Shown: piece after piece, positions 32,674-41,326 of the stretch
How the letters are laid out: the number at the start of each line of letters is the position of its first letter
How positions within the stretch are numbered: position 1 is the first letter of the stretch
Source of the DNA: an uncultured Pseudomonadota bacterium
GTDB lineage: Bacteria; Myxococcota_A; Bradymonadia; Bradymonadales; Bradymonadaceae
Assembly (NCBI GenBank): GCA_913057905.1
Contig: CAJXPB010000005.1
Location: 248,001-312,000, forward strand
DNA: 64,000 bases
Direction: 5' to 3'
Made by a program: the position numbers and the translations under genes
Notes under the pieces: model-generated
Told to the model about the DNA's origin: nothing
The model's input: only the letters and a program-made list of their open reading frames with translations
Databases searched by the model: none

Positions 32674-33045
32674 ATGAAACGCATTCTCGCCGCCTGTTTG
32701 CTGCTCGGATTGACGTGTGTCGGATGTGCGCAGACGTCCCCGCAAACCGAAGGGGAGGCCACACCAAAGGCCGCCACCCAGGAGGACAACCAGAAGGTGG
32801 TCATCCTGTATGGCGGCCGGTTTAACCCCGAGGAGATCTCGGTGGCCAAGGGCACGAGCATCGTCTTCAAGAACAAGGATCGCGAAACACACAACGTGAA
32901 GATCGCGGCCCTGGATGTCGACAAGGACATCGCCGCCGGTGACGAATGGTCTCACACCTTTGAGACCGTCGGCGAGTTCGCCGTCGAGAACGCCATCGCC
33001 CAGCAACCGATGAAAATGACGATCGTGGTCGACGAAGGCGAATGA
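32674..33045 (+). CDS. Cupredoxin-fold lipoprotein lacking the blue-copper ligands
   Basis: 123 residues from ATG 32674, with AGAGAA upstream. The lipobox LTCVGC gives lipidated Cys18. The mature domain follows a plastocyanin/amicyanin pattern: VVILYGGRFNPEEISVAKG, SIVFKNKDRETHNVKI (the first His ligand position, about His74), GDEWSHTFETVGEF, ending PMKMTIVVD. The usual C-x2-4-H-x-M copper loop before the last strand is replaced by AVENAIAQQPM, with no Cys and no His. So the fold is kept but type 1 copper binding is probably lost. Divergent from the kinase gene; converges on phhA. Role unknown. Confidence 0.8.
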   Translation: MKRILAACLLLGLTCVGCAQTSPQTEGEATPKAATQEDNQKVVILYGGRFNPEEISVAKGTSIVFKNKDRETHNVKIAALDVDKDIAAGDEWSHTFETVGEFAVENAIAQQPMKMTIVVDEGE

Positions 33046-33060
33046 CGCCGGGCAGCTGGC

Positions 33061-33915
33061 TTACGCCATCTTGCCGAGTTCGCTGGCGATCTCGGTGATC
33101 TGCTCGTAGGACTCGGCGACGTAAAAGACCTGCTGGGGGGCGTCGTAATCGATGGTGAGTTCCTTGATCTTCTCCATATCGAAGGGCTTCTTCTCGATGG
33201 TCGGATCCACCGAGCGAAGCAGGTCCTGGATGCCGCCGTTGTTGCCGGCGCCGAAGATCTTGATGTTGCCGTCCTCGCGAATCAGACCGTATTCGACGGT
33301 GTACCAGTAGAACAGACCGATGAGCTCCAGTAGATCCTCATCGCCTGCTTCGACGGCCTTCTTGGCCGACTCGCCGATCTGGACGGACAACTCGGCAAAG
33401 GGTTCGTGCATGAACATCGGAGCGTGGCCGCGAAGCTCATGCACGATATCGGGCTCGGGGGTAAAGAAGGGGTTTTCGGAGTGACGAACGTACGGTGTAC
33501 AGCGCATCACTCGCTGAGAGAGTCTCGGCAGAAACTCCGATTGGTCCAGTAGTCCCCCGACAGGGGCGAGCATAAAGCCCGTCTCGTCCTCCATCTTGGC
33601 GGATACTTTGTCGAGCTGAGGCACGTGATCGTCGGGAAGATCCAGGGCGTCGCGTCCCTCCAGGAAGGCCTCACACGAATACCGATCTTGCAGGGGCGTC
33701 AGCACCTCGGAGACGAAGCTCCAGACGCCGTGTTCCTCGTCGGTGTATTCATATTCGGGGATCTCCGGCCACGCCTCCTCTGAATGGTCGATCAGAGACT
33801 GGACCCGCTTGCGGTACGCCTCATCGTGGGCACCGGGATAGTCGGTCTGGACGATGCTCCCGTAGTCTTCCTGAGCGAAGGGAACGTCTTCCAAGAACGC
33901 GCGGTCTCGCCTCAT
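33061..33915 (-). CDS. phhA: Phenylalanine 4-monooxygenase (aromatic amino acid hydroxylase)
   Basis: 284 residues with an AGGAGG ribosome site directly upstream. The non-haem iron site is intact: HELRGHAP supplies both His and the Glu is in FYWYTVEYGLI. Other family blocks are FMLAPVGGLLDQSEFL and RCTPYVRHSENPFFTPEPDIVHE. It hydroxylates Phe to Tyr using tetrahydropterin and O2. The bacterial length, without the regulatory ACT domain of animal enzymes, is as expected. No pterin recycling gene is adjacent. Cytoplasmic. Confidence 0.95.
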   Translation of the reverse strand: MRRDRAFLEDVPFAQEDYGSIVQTDYPGAHDEAYRKRVQSLIDHSEEAWPEIPEYEYTDEEHGVWSFVSEVLTPLQDRYSCEAFLEGRDALDLPDDHVPQLDKVSAKMEDETGFMLAPVGGLLDQSEFLPRLSQRVMRCTPYVRHSENPFFTPEPDIVHELRGHAPMFMHEPFAELSVQIGESAKKAVEAGDEDLLELIGLFYWYTVEYGLIREDGNIKIFGAGNNGGIQDLLRSVDPTIEKKPFDMEKIKELTIDYDAPQQVFYVAESYEQITEIASELGKMA

Positions 33916-34032
33916 CGGTGGCCTCCTGCCTGATACGGTCGAATATGATATCCGTAACGATCACGCGGCCAACATACCGGAGACACTTCGCGACGCCAAC
34001 CGACCGCCGAGTCGGCCGCGCCGCGCGCAGCG

Positions 34033-35805
34033 TCACTTCGCGCCCTTCTCGGGAGGCGTCGGCTTCCATGGTGCCTTCAGAATTGGCGGGCGTTCTTTGG
34101 ACTGCTGCGTCCGCTGGAGTTCCAGTTCGGTGGTCAGCAGAGCGGGAGCGACGGCCGAGACGGGCACGTATCCGCTCTCGGCGCCGCAGTAGCCGTTGAA
34201 CACGTCGCGCTGGGGCCCGGCGGCGACGATCTTGTTGATCGAGGTCAGCGGGGTTCCCACCAGCTCGGCTCCCCGGACGAGCGTCTCGTCACCGGTCTCC
34301 GGGTCGACCTTGTAGATCAGGTGAGGGGAGCCCTTGAAGGCCTGGTAGCCCCAGTTCGAGGTGTTGGTCGATCCACCGGTGATGTCCTGGATGATCAGCC
34401 CGAAGGGCTTGTCCTGGGCTTTGACCTCTTCGATCAGTTTCTCCTTGAGCTTCTCCATCGACATCGTCTTCGCGTCGTTCGCTTCGACGATGGTGTTGGC
34501 CATTCGCCCGATCGGCTTGGAGGTACCCTGGGCGCGGCCGTGCCCGTTCGATTCTGGAGAGTTCTCCACGGGCGTTCGACTCTTCAGAAAGCCCTTCAAG
34601 ACCCCGTCTTTGACGAGCGTGGCGCGCTGGGCTTTCACGCCTTCGTCGTCGAACTCGTAGTGACCGTTGAGTTGCCGGCCGGCCAGGGTCTCGAGCGTCG
34701 GGTCATCGTAGACCGACAGAAAGTTCGGGATGATCTCTTCGCCGAGTTGATTTTTGAAGGTCTGGCCGGAGCTGTCGTCGCGCTGGCGCTCGCCTTCGAG
34801 CCGGTGCCCGACCGCCTCGTGGAAGAGCACCCCGGAGGCCTCGGGCATGAGGATGGCGGGGCCCGTGTACGGGTCGATGACCGATGCCTCGCGCAGGGCG
34901 CCGAGTTCTTCGATCAATGAGCTCGCGGCTTTCTGGAGGCGTGTTTCGGAGGGGAGTTCGTCGGGCGTGCGAGCGTAGAAACTCGCTGTATTGTCCAAGA
35001 GCATGCCGTCTTCGGCGCGCGTCCAGGCTTGCAGGCGCACCGAATACAGCAGGTGGTTGTCGATGATGTTGTTGCCCTCGGAATTGACGTGGTAGCGGAC
35101 CACGCGGCGCGCAGTGACGTTCATCTCGGCGTCCATCAGGTGGTCGTACTCGAGCATCCCCTTGGTGATTCGCCGAATGGCGCCCTTCCAGCGCTCACGA
35201 TCAAGTTGGAGCGGCACCATCTCGCCCCGGTAGGTGTTTGGTTCGGCCTTCGAGAAGCTGGCGACCTCGGTGTCGTCCTCGGCCTGAAACACCGAACCTC
35301 CCTTCTTGGCCAGGAAGTTGCTCAGAGCCGACTTGTAGGCGTCGTCGGTCAACAACCACAGTGTCGAGCGCATGGCGGTGGTGTCGGGTTCGATGGGCGC
35401 CATGTTCGAGGGGTTGTAGCCGCCGAATCGGAAGTTCTCGGCGTCGACGTTCGCGTAGTTGTCGAAGCCGTAGTCGCCGACGCGTACCTCGACGTAGAGG
35501 CGCCTGTTCCGGTCAGCCTGATTTGAGACCAGGGCCCCGAATTTGCCGCCTAGACTCACCTGCCGCGAATCCTTCATCTGGTAGGCGATGAAGTACGGCG
35601 TTTCGTAGTCTTCGAGCTTCAGACGGTCCATCGAGCGTTCGAGCTCGGTCCCCATGGCATCGATCAGCGTCTCGCGGTTCGACTCCGTGCCCGCCAGGGC
35701 ATCGGCCGACGACTCGTTTGCTGTCGATGGGGTAGCTGCGCACCCGACCAGGGCTGACAGCAGAATCAGAAGAAGGTGGCGAGCGGGGGTACGGCTTTGA
35801 ATCAT
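34033..35805 (-). CDS. TldD/PmbA-family metalloprotease homologue exported as a lipoprotein
   Basis: 590 residues from ATG 35805, with GAGGA 5 bases upstream. A signal with the lipobox ALVGCA precedes the domain, which is unusual because TldD and PmbA are normally cytoplasmic. Family features are the zinc motif HEAVGH (H-E-x3-H) in MPEASGVLFHEAVGHRLEGE, the VENSPESNGHGRAQ region, and the C-terminal GGSTNTSNWGYQAFKG and RGAELVGTPLTSINKI. In TldD-TldE the active unit is a heterodimer; no second TldD/TldE gene is seen here. It is the last of three minus-strand genes (36757, 36335, 35805), with the gap to the previous one only 32 bp. Likely a secreted or periplasmic peptidase. Confidence 0.88.
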   Translation of the reverse strand: MIQSRTPARHLLLILLSALVGCAATPSTANESSADALAGTESNRETLIDAMGTELERSMDRLKLEDYETPYFIAYQMKDSRQVSLGGKFGALVSNQADRNRRLYVEVRVGDYGFDNYANVDAENFRFGGYNPSNMAPIEPDTTAMRSTLWLLTDDAYKSALSNFLAKKGGSVFQAEDDTEVASFSKAEPNTYRGEMVPLQLDRERWKGAIRRITKGMLEYDHLMDAEMNVTARRVVRYHVNSEGNNIIDNHLLYSVRLQAWTRAEDGMLLDNTASFYARTPDELPSETRLQKAASSLIEELGALREASVIDPYTGPAILMPEASGVLFHEAVGHRLEGERQRDDSSGQTFKNQLGEEIIPNFLSVYDDPTLETLAGRQLNGHYEFDDEGVKAQRATLVKDGVLKGFLKSRTPVENSPESNGHGRAQGTSKPIGRMANTIVEANDAKTMSMEKLKEKLIEEVKAQDKPFGLIIQDITGGSTNTSNWGYQAFKGSPHLIYKVDPETGDETLVRGAELVGTPLTSINKIVAAGPQRDVFNGYCGAESGYVPVSAVAPALLTTELELQRTQQSKERPPILKAPWKPTPPEKGAK

Positions 35806-35837
35806 GAAATCCTCGGAGGGGAAAGACGGCAATGTGA

Positions 35838-36335
35838 TCAACGTTCGTCTCGGGCGGTGTCGCGCATCTCGCGGAGATTCGAGGGATCATCGGCATCGAC
35901 CTCGCGGACCCACTCGGCGTTCCAGGGCCCGGCGCCGGACCGATCCTCGCCGTAGCCCCATTCACCGCGCAGCACCAGCACGCCTTCGTCGTTGCGCTTT
36001 ACCTGAAGGTAGCCGCGCCCCGACATCGACCGGGTGGCTTGTTCTTTGGAGCCGGGGTCGTTCCACTCGAAGACGAGCAGATTTCCCTGGACCGTGCCCT
36101 TGAGAGTGCCGCCGTTTTTGTAGGCGTAGACGCCGCGAACGGTATCGCCTTCCTGACGCAGGTACATGTGCTCGAACTGTGGCGAATACCAGACTCCTTC
36201 AAACGAAGCCTCGCTGGGCATCGGTCTCGGGTCCGGGACGTCACCCTTTCCCGCGCAGCCGAAGAGTCCGAGGGCGAGGAGCGCTCCCAGAAGTAGAGAC
36301 ACGCGGCGGAGGGGTTTGGTTCCAGACAATATCAC
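35838..36335 (-). CDS. Small lipoprotein of unknown function
   Basis: 165 residues from a GTG at 36335 that overlaps the stop of the upstream gene (GTGA), so translation is coupled. The lipobox LGLFGCAG lipidates about Cys27. The rest is a probable small beta-barrel or sandwich: FEGVWYSPQFEHMYLRQEGD, VRGVYAYKNGGTLKGTVQG and LLVFEWNDPGS, then GEWGYGEDRSGAGPWNAEWV. The pattern of strands ending in Trp recalls small ligand-binding beta folds, but no family is claimed. It sits 32 bp before the lipoprotein TldD homologue. Confidence 0.75.
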   Translation of the reverse strand: MILSGTKPLRRVSLLLGALLALGLFGCAGKGDVPDPRPMPSEASFEGVWYSPQFEHMYLRQEGDTVRGVYAYKNGGTLKGTVQGNLLVFEWNDPGSKEQATRSMSGRGYLQVKRNDEGVLVLRGEWGYGEDRSGAGPWNAEWVREVDADDPSNLREMRDTARDER

Positions 36336-36757
36336 GATGTGGGGATCTCCGTGTTGTCGAGATTGTTCAGGCTATTGATGACATTGGCGCGGGTCTGGGG
36401 GTCGGCCTCGTCGAGGAGTTGGCGCAACACAGAGGTGACGCGGTCGCTCTCGAGCAGCAGTGCCCAGTCCTTTGGCGACAGAAAACATACCCGACGCGTC
36501 TCGGCGTCGGCAAAGGTCAACTGCAGAACGAACCGATCCTCGCGGCCGGGTTCGCGGCGCCGGTCGACCGTCTCGAGGACCACGTCACCGCCGGGTTCCA
36601 GCTCCAGAAGATCCTCTTCGACGCTATGGAGATGACGATAGATCCGCACGGCTCGTTGGACCGTCGGATCGTCGTATGCGTCGAAGTTCTTGTTGCGGCT
36701 GAAATCGACGTCGTTGTCGCGCAGCAGCCGCCGCACGATTTTGTAGGTGAGATCCAT
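36332..36757 (-). CDS. Conserved hypothetical protein
   Basis: 141 residues with no signal or membrane segment, mixed alpha/beta. Notable stretches are YKIVRRLLRDNDVDFSRN, RAVRIYRHLHSVEEDLLE, FADAETRRVCFLSPKDW and a helical LLDEADPQTRANVINSL. I do not recognise the family. The stop codon overlaps the GTG start of the next gene by 4 bp, so this is the first gene of a three-gene unit with a lipoprotein and an exported TldD homologue. Confidence 0.75.
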   Translation of the reverse strand: MDLTYKIVRRLLRDNDVDFSRNKNFDAYDDPTVQRAVRIYRHLHSVEEDLLELEPGGDVVLETVDRRREPGREDRFVLQLTFADAETRRVCFLSPKDWALLLESDRVTSVLRQLLDEADPQTRANVINSLNNLDNTEIPTS

Positions 36758-36820
36758 AGCGGCGAGTGCCGAAGATGGCAGATAATCGTTGATGTCGCAG
36801 GGAGCAGTCGAGCGGCCGGG

Positions 36821-39577
36821 TCAACGGCGCTTCAAATGTCTCATACCTGCACCCAATGCCATCAACAACAGCACACCGAAGTCTATTCGGAAAGGCGTGG
36901 ATCCATCCGATGTACCGGCCGAGCAGCCGGAGGAAGGAGGAGGTCGGTCGTTGTCGAGATCGCCGAGTTCGGTCGGGGCGGCGTCGAGTCCCGCATCGCC
37001 GTTCGAGTTGCCCGCATCGGGCCCGGTGTCGGCATCCGAGTCCCCGACATCGGTATCCCCGGGGTCGGTCGGATTGCTGTCGGGCACCGAGAATTCCACG
37101 ACCTCACCGTCTTCGGCACCTCGTGCGTCGCGGACTGCGACGCGAGCGACCCGCATGCCTCCTGGGGCCGGTTCGGCGCGAAACGTGTACTGCGAGCGTC
37201 CGGTCCAGCCGGTTTCCCAGTCTCCGTCGTAGTTGACGTCGTATCGGAATTCCACGGGATCGCCGTCCGGATCTTGGCTGGCCGAGGCGTCGAGAATGAC
37301 GTCCTGTTGTTCTCGCTGCACCTCCACGGACGCGTTGGGTCGGTTGTTGAACCCGCCCATCGTACCGGGAACCAGATTTTGCATGGTCAGACGCCCGTAT
37401 CCCCAGGTGTTGGCCGGAAATTCGGCGGGCGTCGGCGACAACCCCTGACGGGCGGCCGAGGAGAAGAGAGTGTCGACGAGGGCCCGTCCATCGGAGCCGG
37501 GATTGAAATCGCGGAGGATCGCCAGGGCACCGGCGACGTGCGGGGCCGCGCCACTCGTCCCGCCGAACGCCGAATACCAGACGTTCTCGCCGTCGGCTGA
37601 CAGTGGACCCCTCGAGGGGTTCGGCGCGTAGGGGTTGTCGGGGGCCACGAGGTCGACTCCGTGGTCTCCGCGCAGGAACGGTCCACGTCCCGAAAATTCT
37701 CGAAGCTTCGGAATGTCGGGAGTCGGCCTGGCGGCCATGGCCCCGACGCCGATGGCACCTTTGGAGGCGGCAGGGTAACTCGCCGTCGATTCGTTGGAGG
37801 TCGATTCCTGCCAGCCGACGCCTTGGGACCATCCGGTATGCCGGTCCGAGATTCGTCCGATAATGCGCGTATTCGAGGCGGGGGCCGTCGTCCGGAACAG
37901 CCATGTGCCCGGCGCGATGGTGACCTCGGGGTTATCGGCCGTCAGAATGAAGGCGAAATACTGGGTACCTCTTCGGGTCGTCTCGAAGGTCGAGCGCAGC
38001 GTGGAGTTTTCGATCGAAAGGTCCGCGGAGTCGGCATCTCCATTGAGCGTGATCGCGACTTTTTCTCCCGAGGGTGACTGAAGGGAGACCGTGCGCGTCT
38101 CCGAGGTCGACCATTGGAGGATGCCGAAGATCTCGTGGACCGCCCTCGATCCGTCTCCGGTGTCGACACGTCCGGGTTGCTGGAAGGGGAGGCGAGTGGT
38201 CGTTCCCGCGGATACATCGCGGACGATGTTTTTTCCCGACTGGTTCAGATTTCCGACGGGCACCACCTGAGGAACGCCATTGCTGTGAGCGTTTTCGATG
38301 GCGTAATCGAGGTTCGTCGAACCGTCCAGGGGTCGAAAGAACGGATTGCTCCACTCGTGCAGTACCACATCAGCGTTTCGGTCGAGGGCGTCGCGCAGGG
38401 CTTGAAGGTGCTCGGCCGAATTCTCGAGTTCGCCGCGGTCGCGGCCATATACGAGCAGATCAGCGGCCGGTGCCAGGCCCGCGGCGTCGTGAAAACGGGG
38501 GTTGTCGCTGGCGAGGATCCCGGCCACAGCCGTGCCGTGGAACGAGGCCGATGTCTCGCCGGCCTGGATCATGTTGTCCCCTCGGCGATAGGTGCCGGTG
38601 TCAGTCCGCATGTGTCGAATCTTCGACGAATTGAGTCCCACCAGGCGCTCGTTCGGGTCGGTCTGCCCGTCGCCGTCCAGGTCGTCCCACACAAACAGGG
38701 GTTCGCCGTAGGCGGGGTCGGACTCGCCGAAGCCGGCGGAGGTGCCGACGTTGCGGAGCCGGTCGCGGTTGGTGTCGACGTACAACCAGTCACGTCGGAT
38801 GTCGAAGGTGCCGTCGTCGCCGGAGATGTCACCGTCAAGGGTTCGGGTGGCGCCTTCGACGAGTCTGAGTCGTTCGTCGTCCTCGATGGTTCCCGAGCCG
38901 TCCAGGTCGATTCCGTCGACGCCGAGCGTGAGTTCGCCGTCACCGTCGACGTCTCGCCACGCGTGAACGGCGCCATCCGGGTGGAAAAACGCCGGATGCA
39001 GCACGTGGACGGGCGAATCGATCATCGCCACGGTGACGCCTTCGCCGGCGGGTACGCGGCTGCGGCTGGTCGGTCTGGGGAGGCCGATGGCTTCGGTCGA
39101 CTTTGACATCGGCCGGAGCTGGCCGGGCCGACGCGCTACTTCGGCGCGTTGAAGCCCTTCGATCGTCGACAGGATCTCGACTGCATCCAGGGGGACGACC
39201 GCAGTGTAGATGTGACCGAGGCTCGGCTGACCCTCGGCCCACTCAACGGTGATGCCCGCCGACGCCAGGCGGTCACGCGTCGCGGGTTCAGGTCGAGCGT
39301 CGAATCGAAGCAGTGTCGGAACGCCCGAGGGAGTCTTCAAATCGTCGAGAACCGTCGGCGGCGCGGCCGGTCGGGTCTGGAGCCCTTCGATGAGTCCGAA
39401 CATCGGGTCGATCGACGGAGCGGGGGCTTCCTGCTGCCAATCCTGCCCGTCGTCGAAGGGATCGTCGTGCGTCTGGCCGAGTCCATCGACGGGAAGGGTC
39501 AGCATCAGGAGCGCGACGCAGACAACCAGCGGGTGAAATCGGTACCCTCCGGTATCTGAGTCGTGTTGCTGGCTCAT
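36821..39577 (-). CDS. Subtilisin-family (S8) protease with a MYXO-CTERM-like tail
   Basis: 918 residues using ATG 39577; starts at 39592 or 39601 add a few residues. A signal peptide ends about VDGLGQ. The catalytic triad is visible: Asp187 in TVAMIDSPVHV, His347 in SASFHGTAVAGIL, and Ser at about 672 in GGTSGAAPHVAGALA. Between Asp and His there is a long acidic insert with Ca2+-type loops (DVDGDGELTLGVDG, DDLDGDGQTDPNE). A PKD/cadherin-like segment (ILDASASQDPDGDPVEFRYD) follows, then an acidic linker and the C-terminal SSGCSAGTSDGS, a hydrophobic span and RHLKRR, a MYXO-CTERM-like signal. Predicted cell-surface endopeptidase needing calcium. Monocistronic. Confidence 0.92.
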   Translation of the reverse strand: MSQQHDSDTGGYRFHPLVVCVALLMLTLPVDGLGQTHDDPFDDGQDWQQEAPAPSIDPMFGLIEGLQTRPAAPPTVLDDLKTPSGVPTLLRFDARPEPATRDRLASAGITVEWAEGQPSLGHIYTAVVPLDAVEILSTIEGLQRAEVARRPGQLRPMSKSTEAIGLPRPTSRSRVPAGEGVTVAMIDSPVHVLHPAFFHPDGAVHAWRDVDGDGELTLGVDGIDLDGSGTIEDDERLRLVEGATRTLDGDISGDDGTFDIRRDWLYVDTNRDRLRNVGTSAGFGESDPAYGEPLFVWDDLDGDGQTDPNERLVGLNSSKIRHMRTDTGTYRRGDNMIQAGETSASFHGTAVAGILASDNPRFHDAAGLAPAADLLVYGRDRGELENSAEHLQALRDALDRNADVVLHEWSNPFFRPLDGSTNLDYAIENAHSNGVPQVVPVGNLNQSGKNIVRDVSAGTTTRLPFQQPGRVDTGDGSRAVHEIFGILQWSTSETRTVSLQSPSGEKVAITLNGDADSADLSIENSTLRSTFETTRRGTQYFAFILTADNPEVTIAPGTWLFRTTAPASNTRIIGRISDRHTGWSQGVGWQESTSNESTASYPAASKGAIGVGAMAARPTPDIPKLREFSGRGPFLRGDHGVDLVAPDNPYAPNPSRGPLSADGENVWYSAFGGTSGAAPHVAGALAILRDFNPGSDGRALVDTLFSSAARQGLSPTPAEFPANTWGYGRLTMQNLVPGTMGGFNNRPNASVEVQREQQDVILDASASQDPDGDPVEFRYDVNYDGDWETGWTGRSQYTFRAEPAPGGMRVARVAVRDARGAEDGEVVEFSVPDSNPTDPGDTDVGDSDADTGPDAGNSNGDAGLDAAPTELGDLDNDRPPPSSGCSAGTSDGSTPFRIDFGVLLLMALGAGMRHLKRR

Positions 39578-39686
39578 CGGGAACCCGTCCATGGTCGTCA
39601 CACGAGAATGCGCAATTCCCGATGATAAGGGATGAGACGTTAAAAAGCGAACGCCTCAAATATTCTACTGTAACGACCGTGAAACA

Positions 39687-40328
39687 TCAGGATTGCTCGC
39701 GCATCGTGTTCACACGGCTACAGAGCATCGAGACGCCTGCAGGGATGACCGTGGTGCAGAGTTCGATCGCGAGCACGGTGATGAGGACGGTCGATATCTG
39801 GAAGAGGTTGCGCCAGTCCGCCTGCATCGGCTGGGAGAGATACCACCACCAGAGGCCGATGACGGCGGTGCTTCCCGTGACGGTCAGAAACGGGTAGACG
39901 AGAAAGCCGTTTGCAAGGCGCGTGGTGCCCAGGGAGGCCGCCTGCCGCGGATGTTCGCGCCAGAGCAACACCGCGGTGACGAGTGTGCCGATGGCTGACA
40001 GCACGAGCGCGATCCAGAAGAACATGGAACCGAGCCGTGTGTACATGCCGAAGGTCCCGAACCCGAGCAACAACAGTCCGGGAATCAACGTGACGGCTTT
40101 CATGCCGATCCGCAGTCCTCGAGAACGAGCGAAGGTGAGACTGATCCAGCTACCCCAACTGATACTGCAGACGGCGGCGAGGAGAAACAGCCCGAAGCAG
40201 AGCGTCCCTCCGCCACAGGCCGCCGGAGACAGGGTGCCGGCCACCAGAATGGCGGCGCCCGTCGTCAACACGTTCGCGCCGATCCAGAGTGCGCTCTCGC
40301 CGAGCAGTCGTTTCAGATAGTGAGACAT
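39687..40328 (-). CDS. Polytopic membrane protein of unknown function
   Basis: 213 residues with about six hydrophobic segments: WIGANVLTTGAAILVAGTL, CFGLFLLAAVCSISWGSWI, AVTLIPGLLLLGFGTFGMY, FFWIALVLSAIGTLVTAVLL, FLTVTGSTAVIGLWWWY and ISTVLITVLAIELCTTVIP. Short charged loops and no recognisable domain. The inner membrane is likely. It stands alone on the minus strand, divergent from the nucleotidyltransferase at 40506. Confidence 0.75.
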   Translation of the reverse strand: MSHYLKRLLGESALWIGANVLTTGAAILVAGTLSPAACGGGTLCFGLFLLAAVCSISWGSWISLTFARSRGLRIGMKAVTLIPGLLLLGFGTFGMYTRLGSMFFWIALVLSAIGTLVTAVLLWREHPRQAASLGTTRLANGFLVYPFLTVTGSTAVIGLWWWYLSQPMQADWRNLFQISTVLITVLAIELCTTVIPAGVSMLCSRVNTMREQS

Positions 40329-40505
40329 GACGGCGTTCCAAGTCGGGGAGTGGTGAACAGAGACCTCGACATTCCGGAAAAACCTGCGGCGGCGTCTTTA
40401 TTCCGCACGCCCATCCGCCCCATCGGTTGACTTGCCGAGCCAATACGGCAGGGTATCGGCGAACACACGACGCCCGCATCAGACAGTCTACTTCAGGAGT
40501 CCTTC

Positions 40506-41270
40506 GTGACCAAGCATGCCATCATCCTCGCGGCCGGCAAGGGAAGCAGACTCGAGCCGCAGGAGGGCCACAAACTTCTGGTCGAGATCGACGGACGCAC
40601 GATGTTGCAGCGTCATCTGGCCAACTTCGAGGCGCTGGGGGTCACCGACGTGACCATCGTCGTCGGCTGGGAGCACCGGGTGCTCGAGAGCGCGCTCGCC
40701 GCGGCCTCGGTACCCGAGGGCATCAGCCTCCATACGGCGATCAACCCGGCCTTCGAGGGCAATCTGGGGTTGTCGGTGCTGGTCGGCGCCGATCAGGCGA
40801 TGCGAAACACGTCCATCGACCGGCCGGTGCCGTTTTGGCTGACGATGAGCGATCACATCTATCAGCCGGCGCTCTTCGATCGGCTGGCGGAGATCTTTGC
40901 GGAGCGTCGTCCCGAGGACGCGGAGGCGATGTTGGCGGTCGACGGGCAGATCGACGAACTCTTCGATGTGCCCGACGCCACCAAGCTGCGGGTCGACGAC
41001 GCGGGGCGCGTCGAGGAGATCGGAAAGCGTGTCGACGATTTCGACTGGGCCGACACCGGATTGTTCTGGTGTGGCGAAGGATTCGTCGAGGCTCTGGACG
41101 AGTTGAGACGTCAGCATGGCGACGGGTTCAAGACCGCGGCGGCCGTTCACGCGCTCGACCGGCGCGGGGCGCTGTGGATGTGGGACATCGGCGACGCCCG
41201 GTGGCAGGATGTCGACACGCCGCAGGCTCGGCGCCACGCCGAGGAGCACGCCGACTGGTGGCGCCAATAA
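40506..41270 (+). CDS. NTP transferase, sugar- or inositol-phosphate nucleotidyltransferase-like
   Basis: 254 residues from GTG 40506, with AGGAG 6 bases upstream. Nucleotidyltransferase motifs: IILAAGKGSRL with a following HKLLVEIDG, TIVVGWEH, WLTMSDHIYQPALF (substrate and metal acidic site) and the late DWADTGLFWC. The last block is typical of the inositol-1-phosphate cytidylyltransferase/phosphocholine cytidylyltransferase branch (IPCT of the DIPP synthase system). I see no DIPP synthase domain or gene. The product could be CDP-inositol or another activated polar head group; inositol-based solutes would fit a halophile, but that is inference. Confidence 0.8.
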   Translation: MTKHAIILAAGKGSRLEPQEGHKLLVEIDGRTMLQRHLANFEALGVTDVTIVVGWEHRVLESALAAASVPEGISLHTAINPAFEGNLGLSVLVGADQAMRNTSIDRPVPFWLTMSDHIYQPALFDRLAEIFAERRPEDAEAMLAVDGQIDELFDVPDATKLRVDDAGRVEEIGKRVDDFDWADTGLFWCGEGFVEALDELRRQHGDGFKTAAAVHALDRRGALWMWDIGDARWQDVDTPQARRHAEEHADWWRQ

Positions 41271-41272
41271 AA

Positions 41273-41304
41273 CGGGGCCGCAGACGGTGAAGTCTGCGGC
41301 CCCG
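41273..41304 (-). terminator. Strong hairpin terminator, mainly for the thiolase gene
   Basis: A perfect 13-bp stem CGGGGCCGCAGAC with its complement has a 6-base loop. In the minus direction it is followed by TTTTATT, so it terminates the thiolase; in the plus direction there is no T-run. Confidence 0.85.
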
Positions 41305-41326
41305 GCATCGGTCATGCAGTCGGAAT

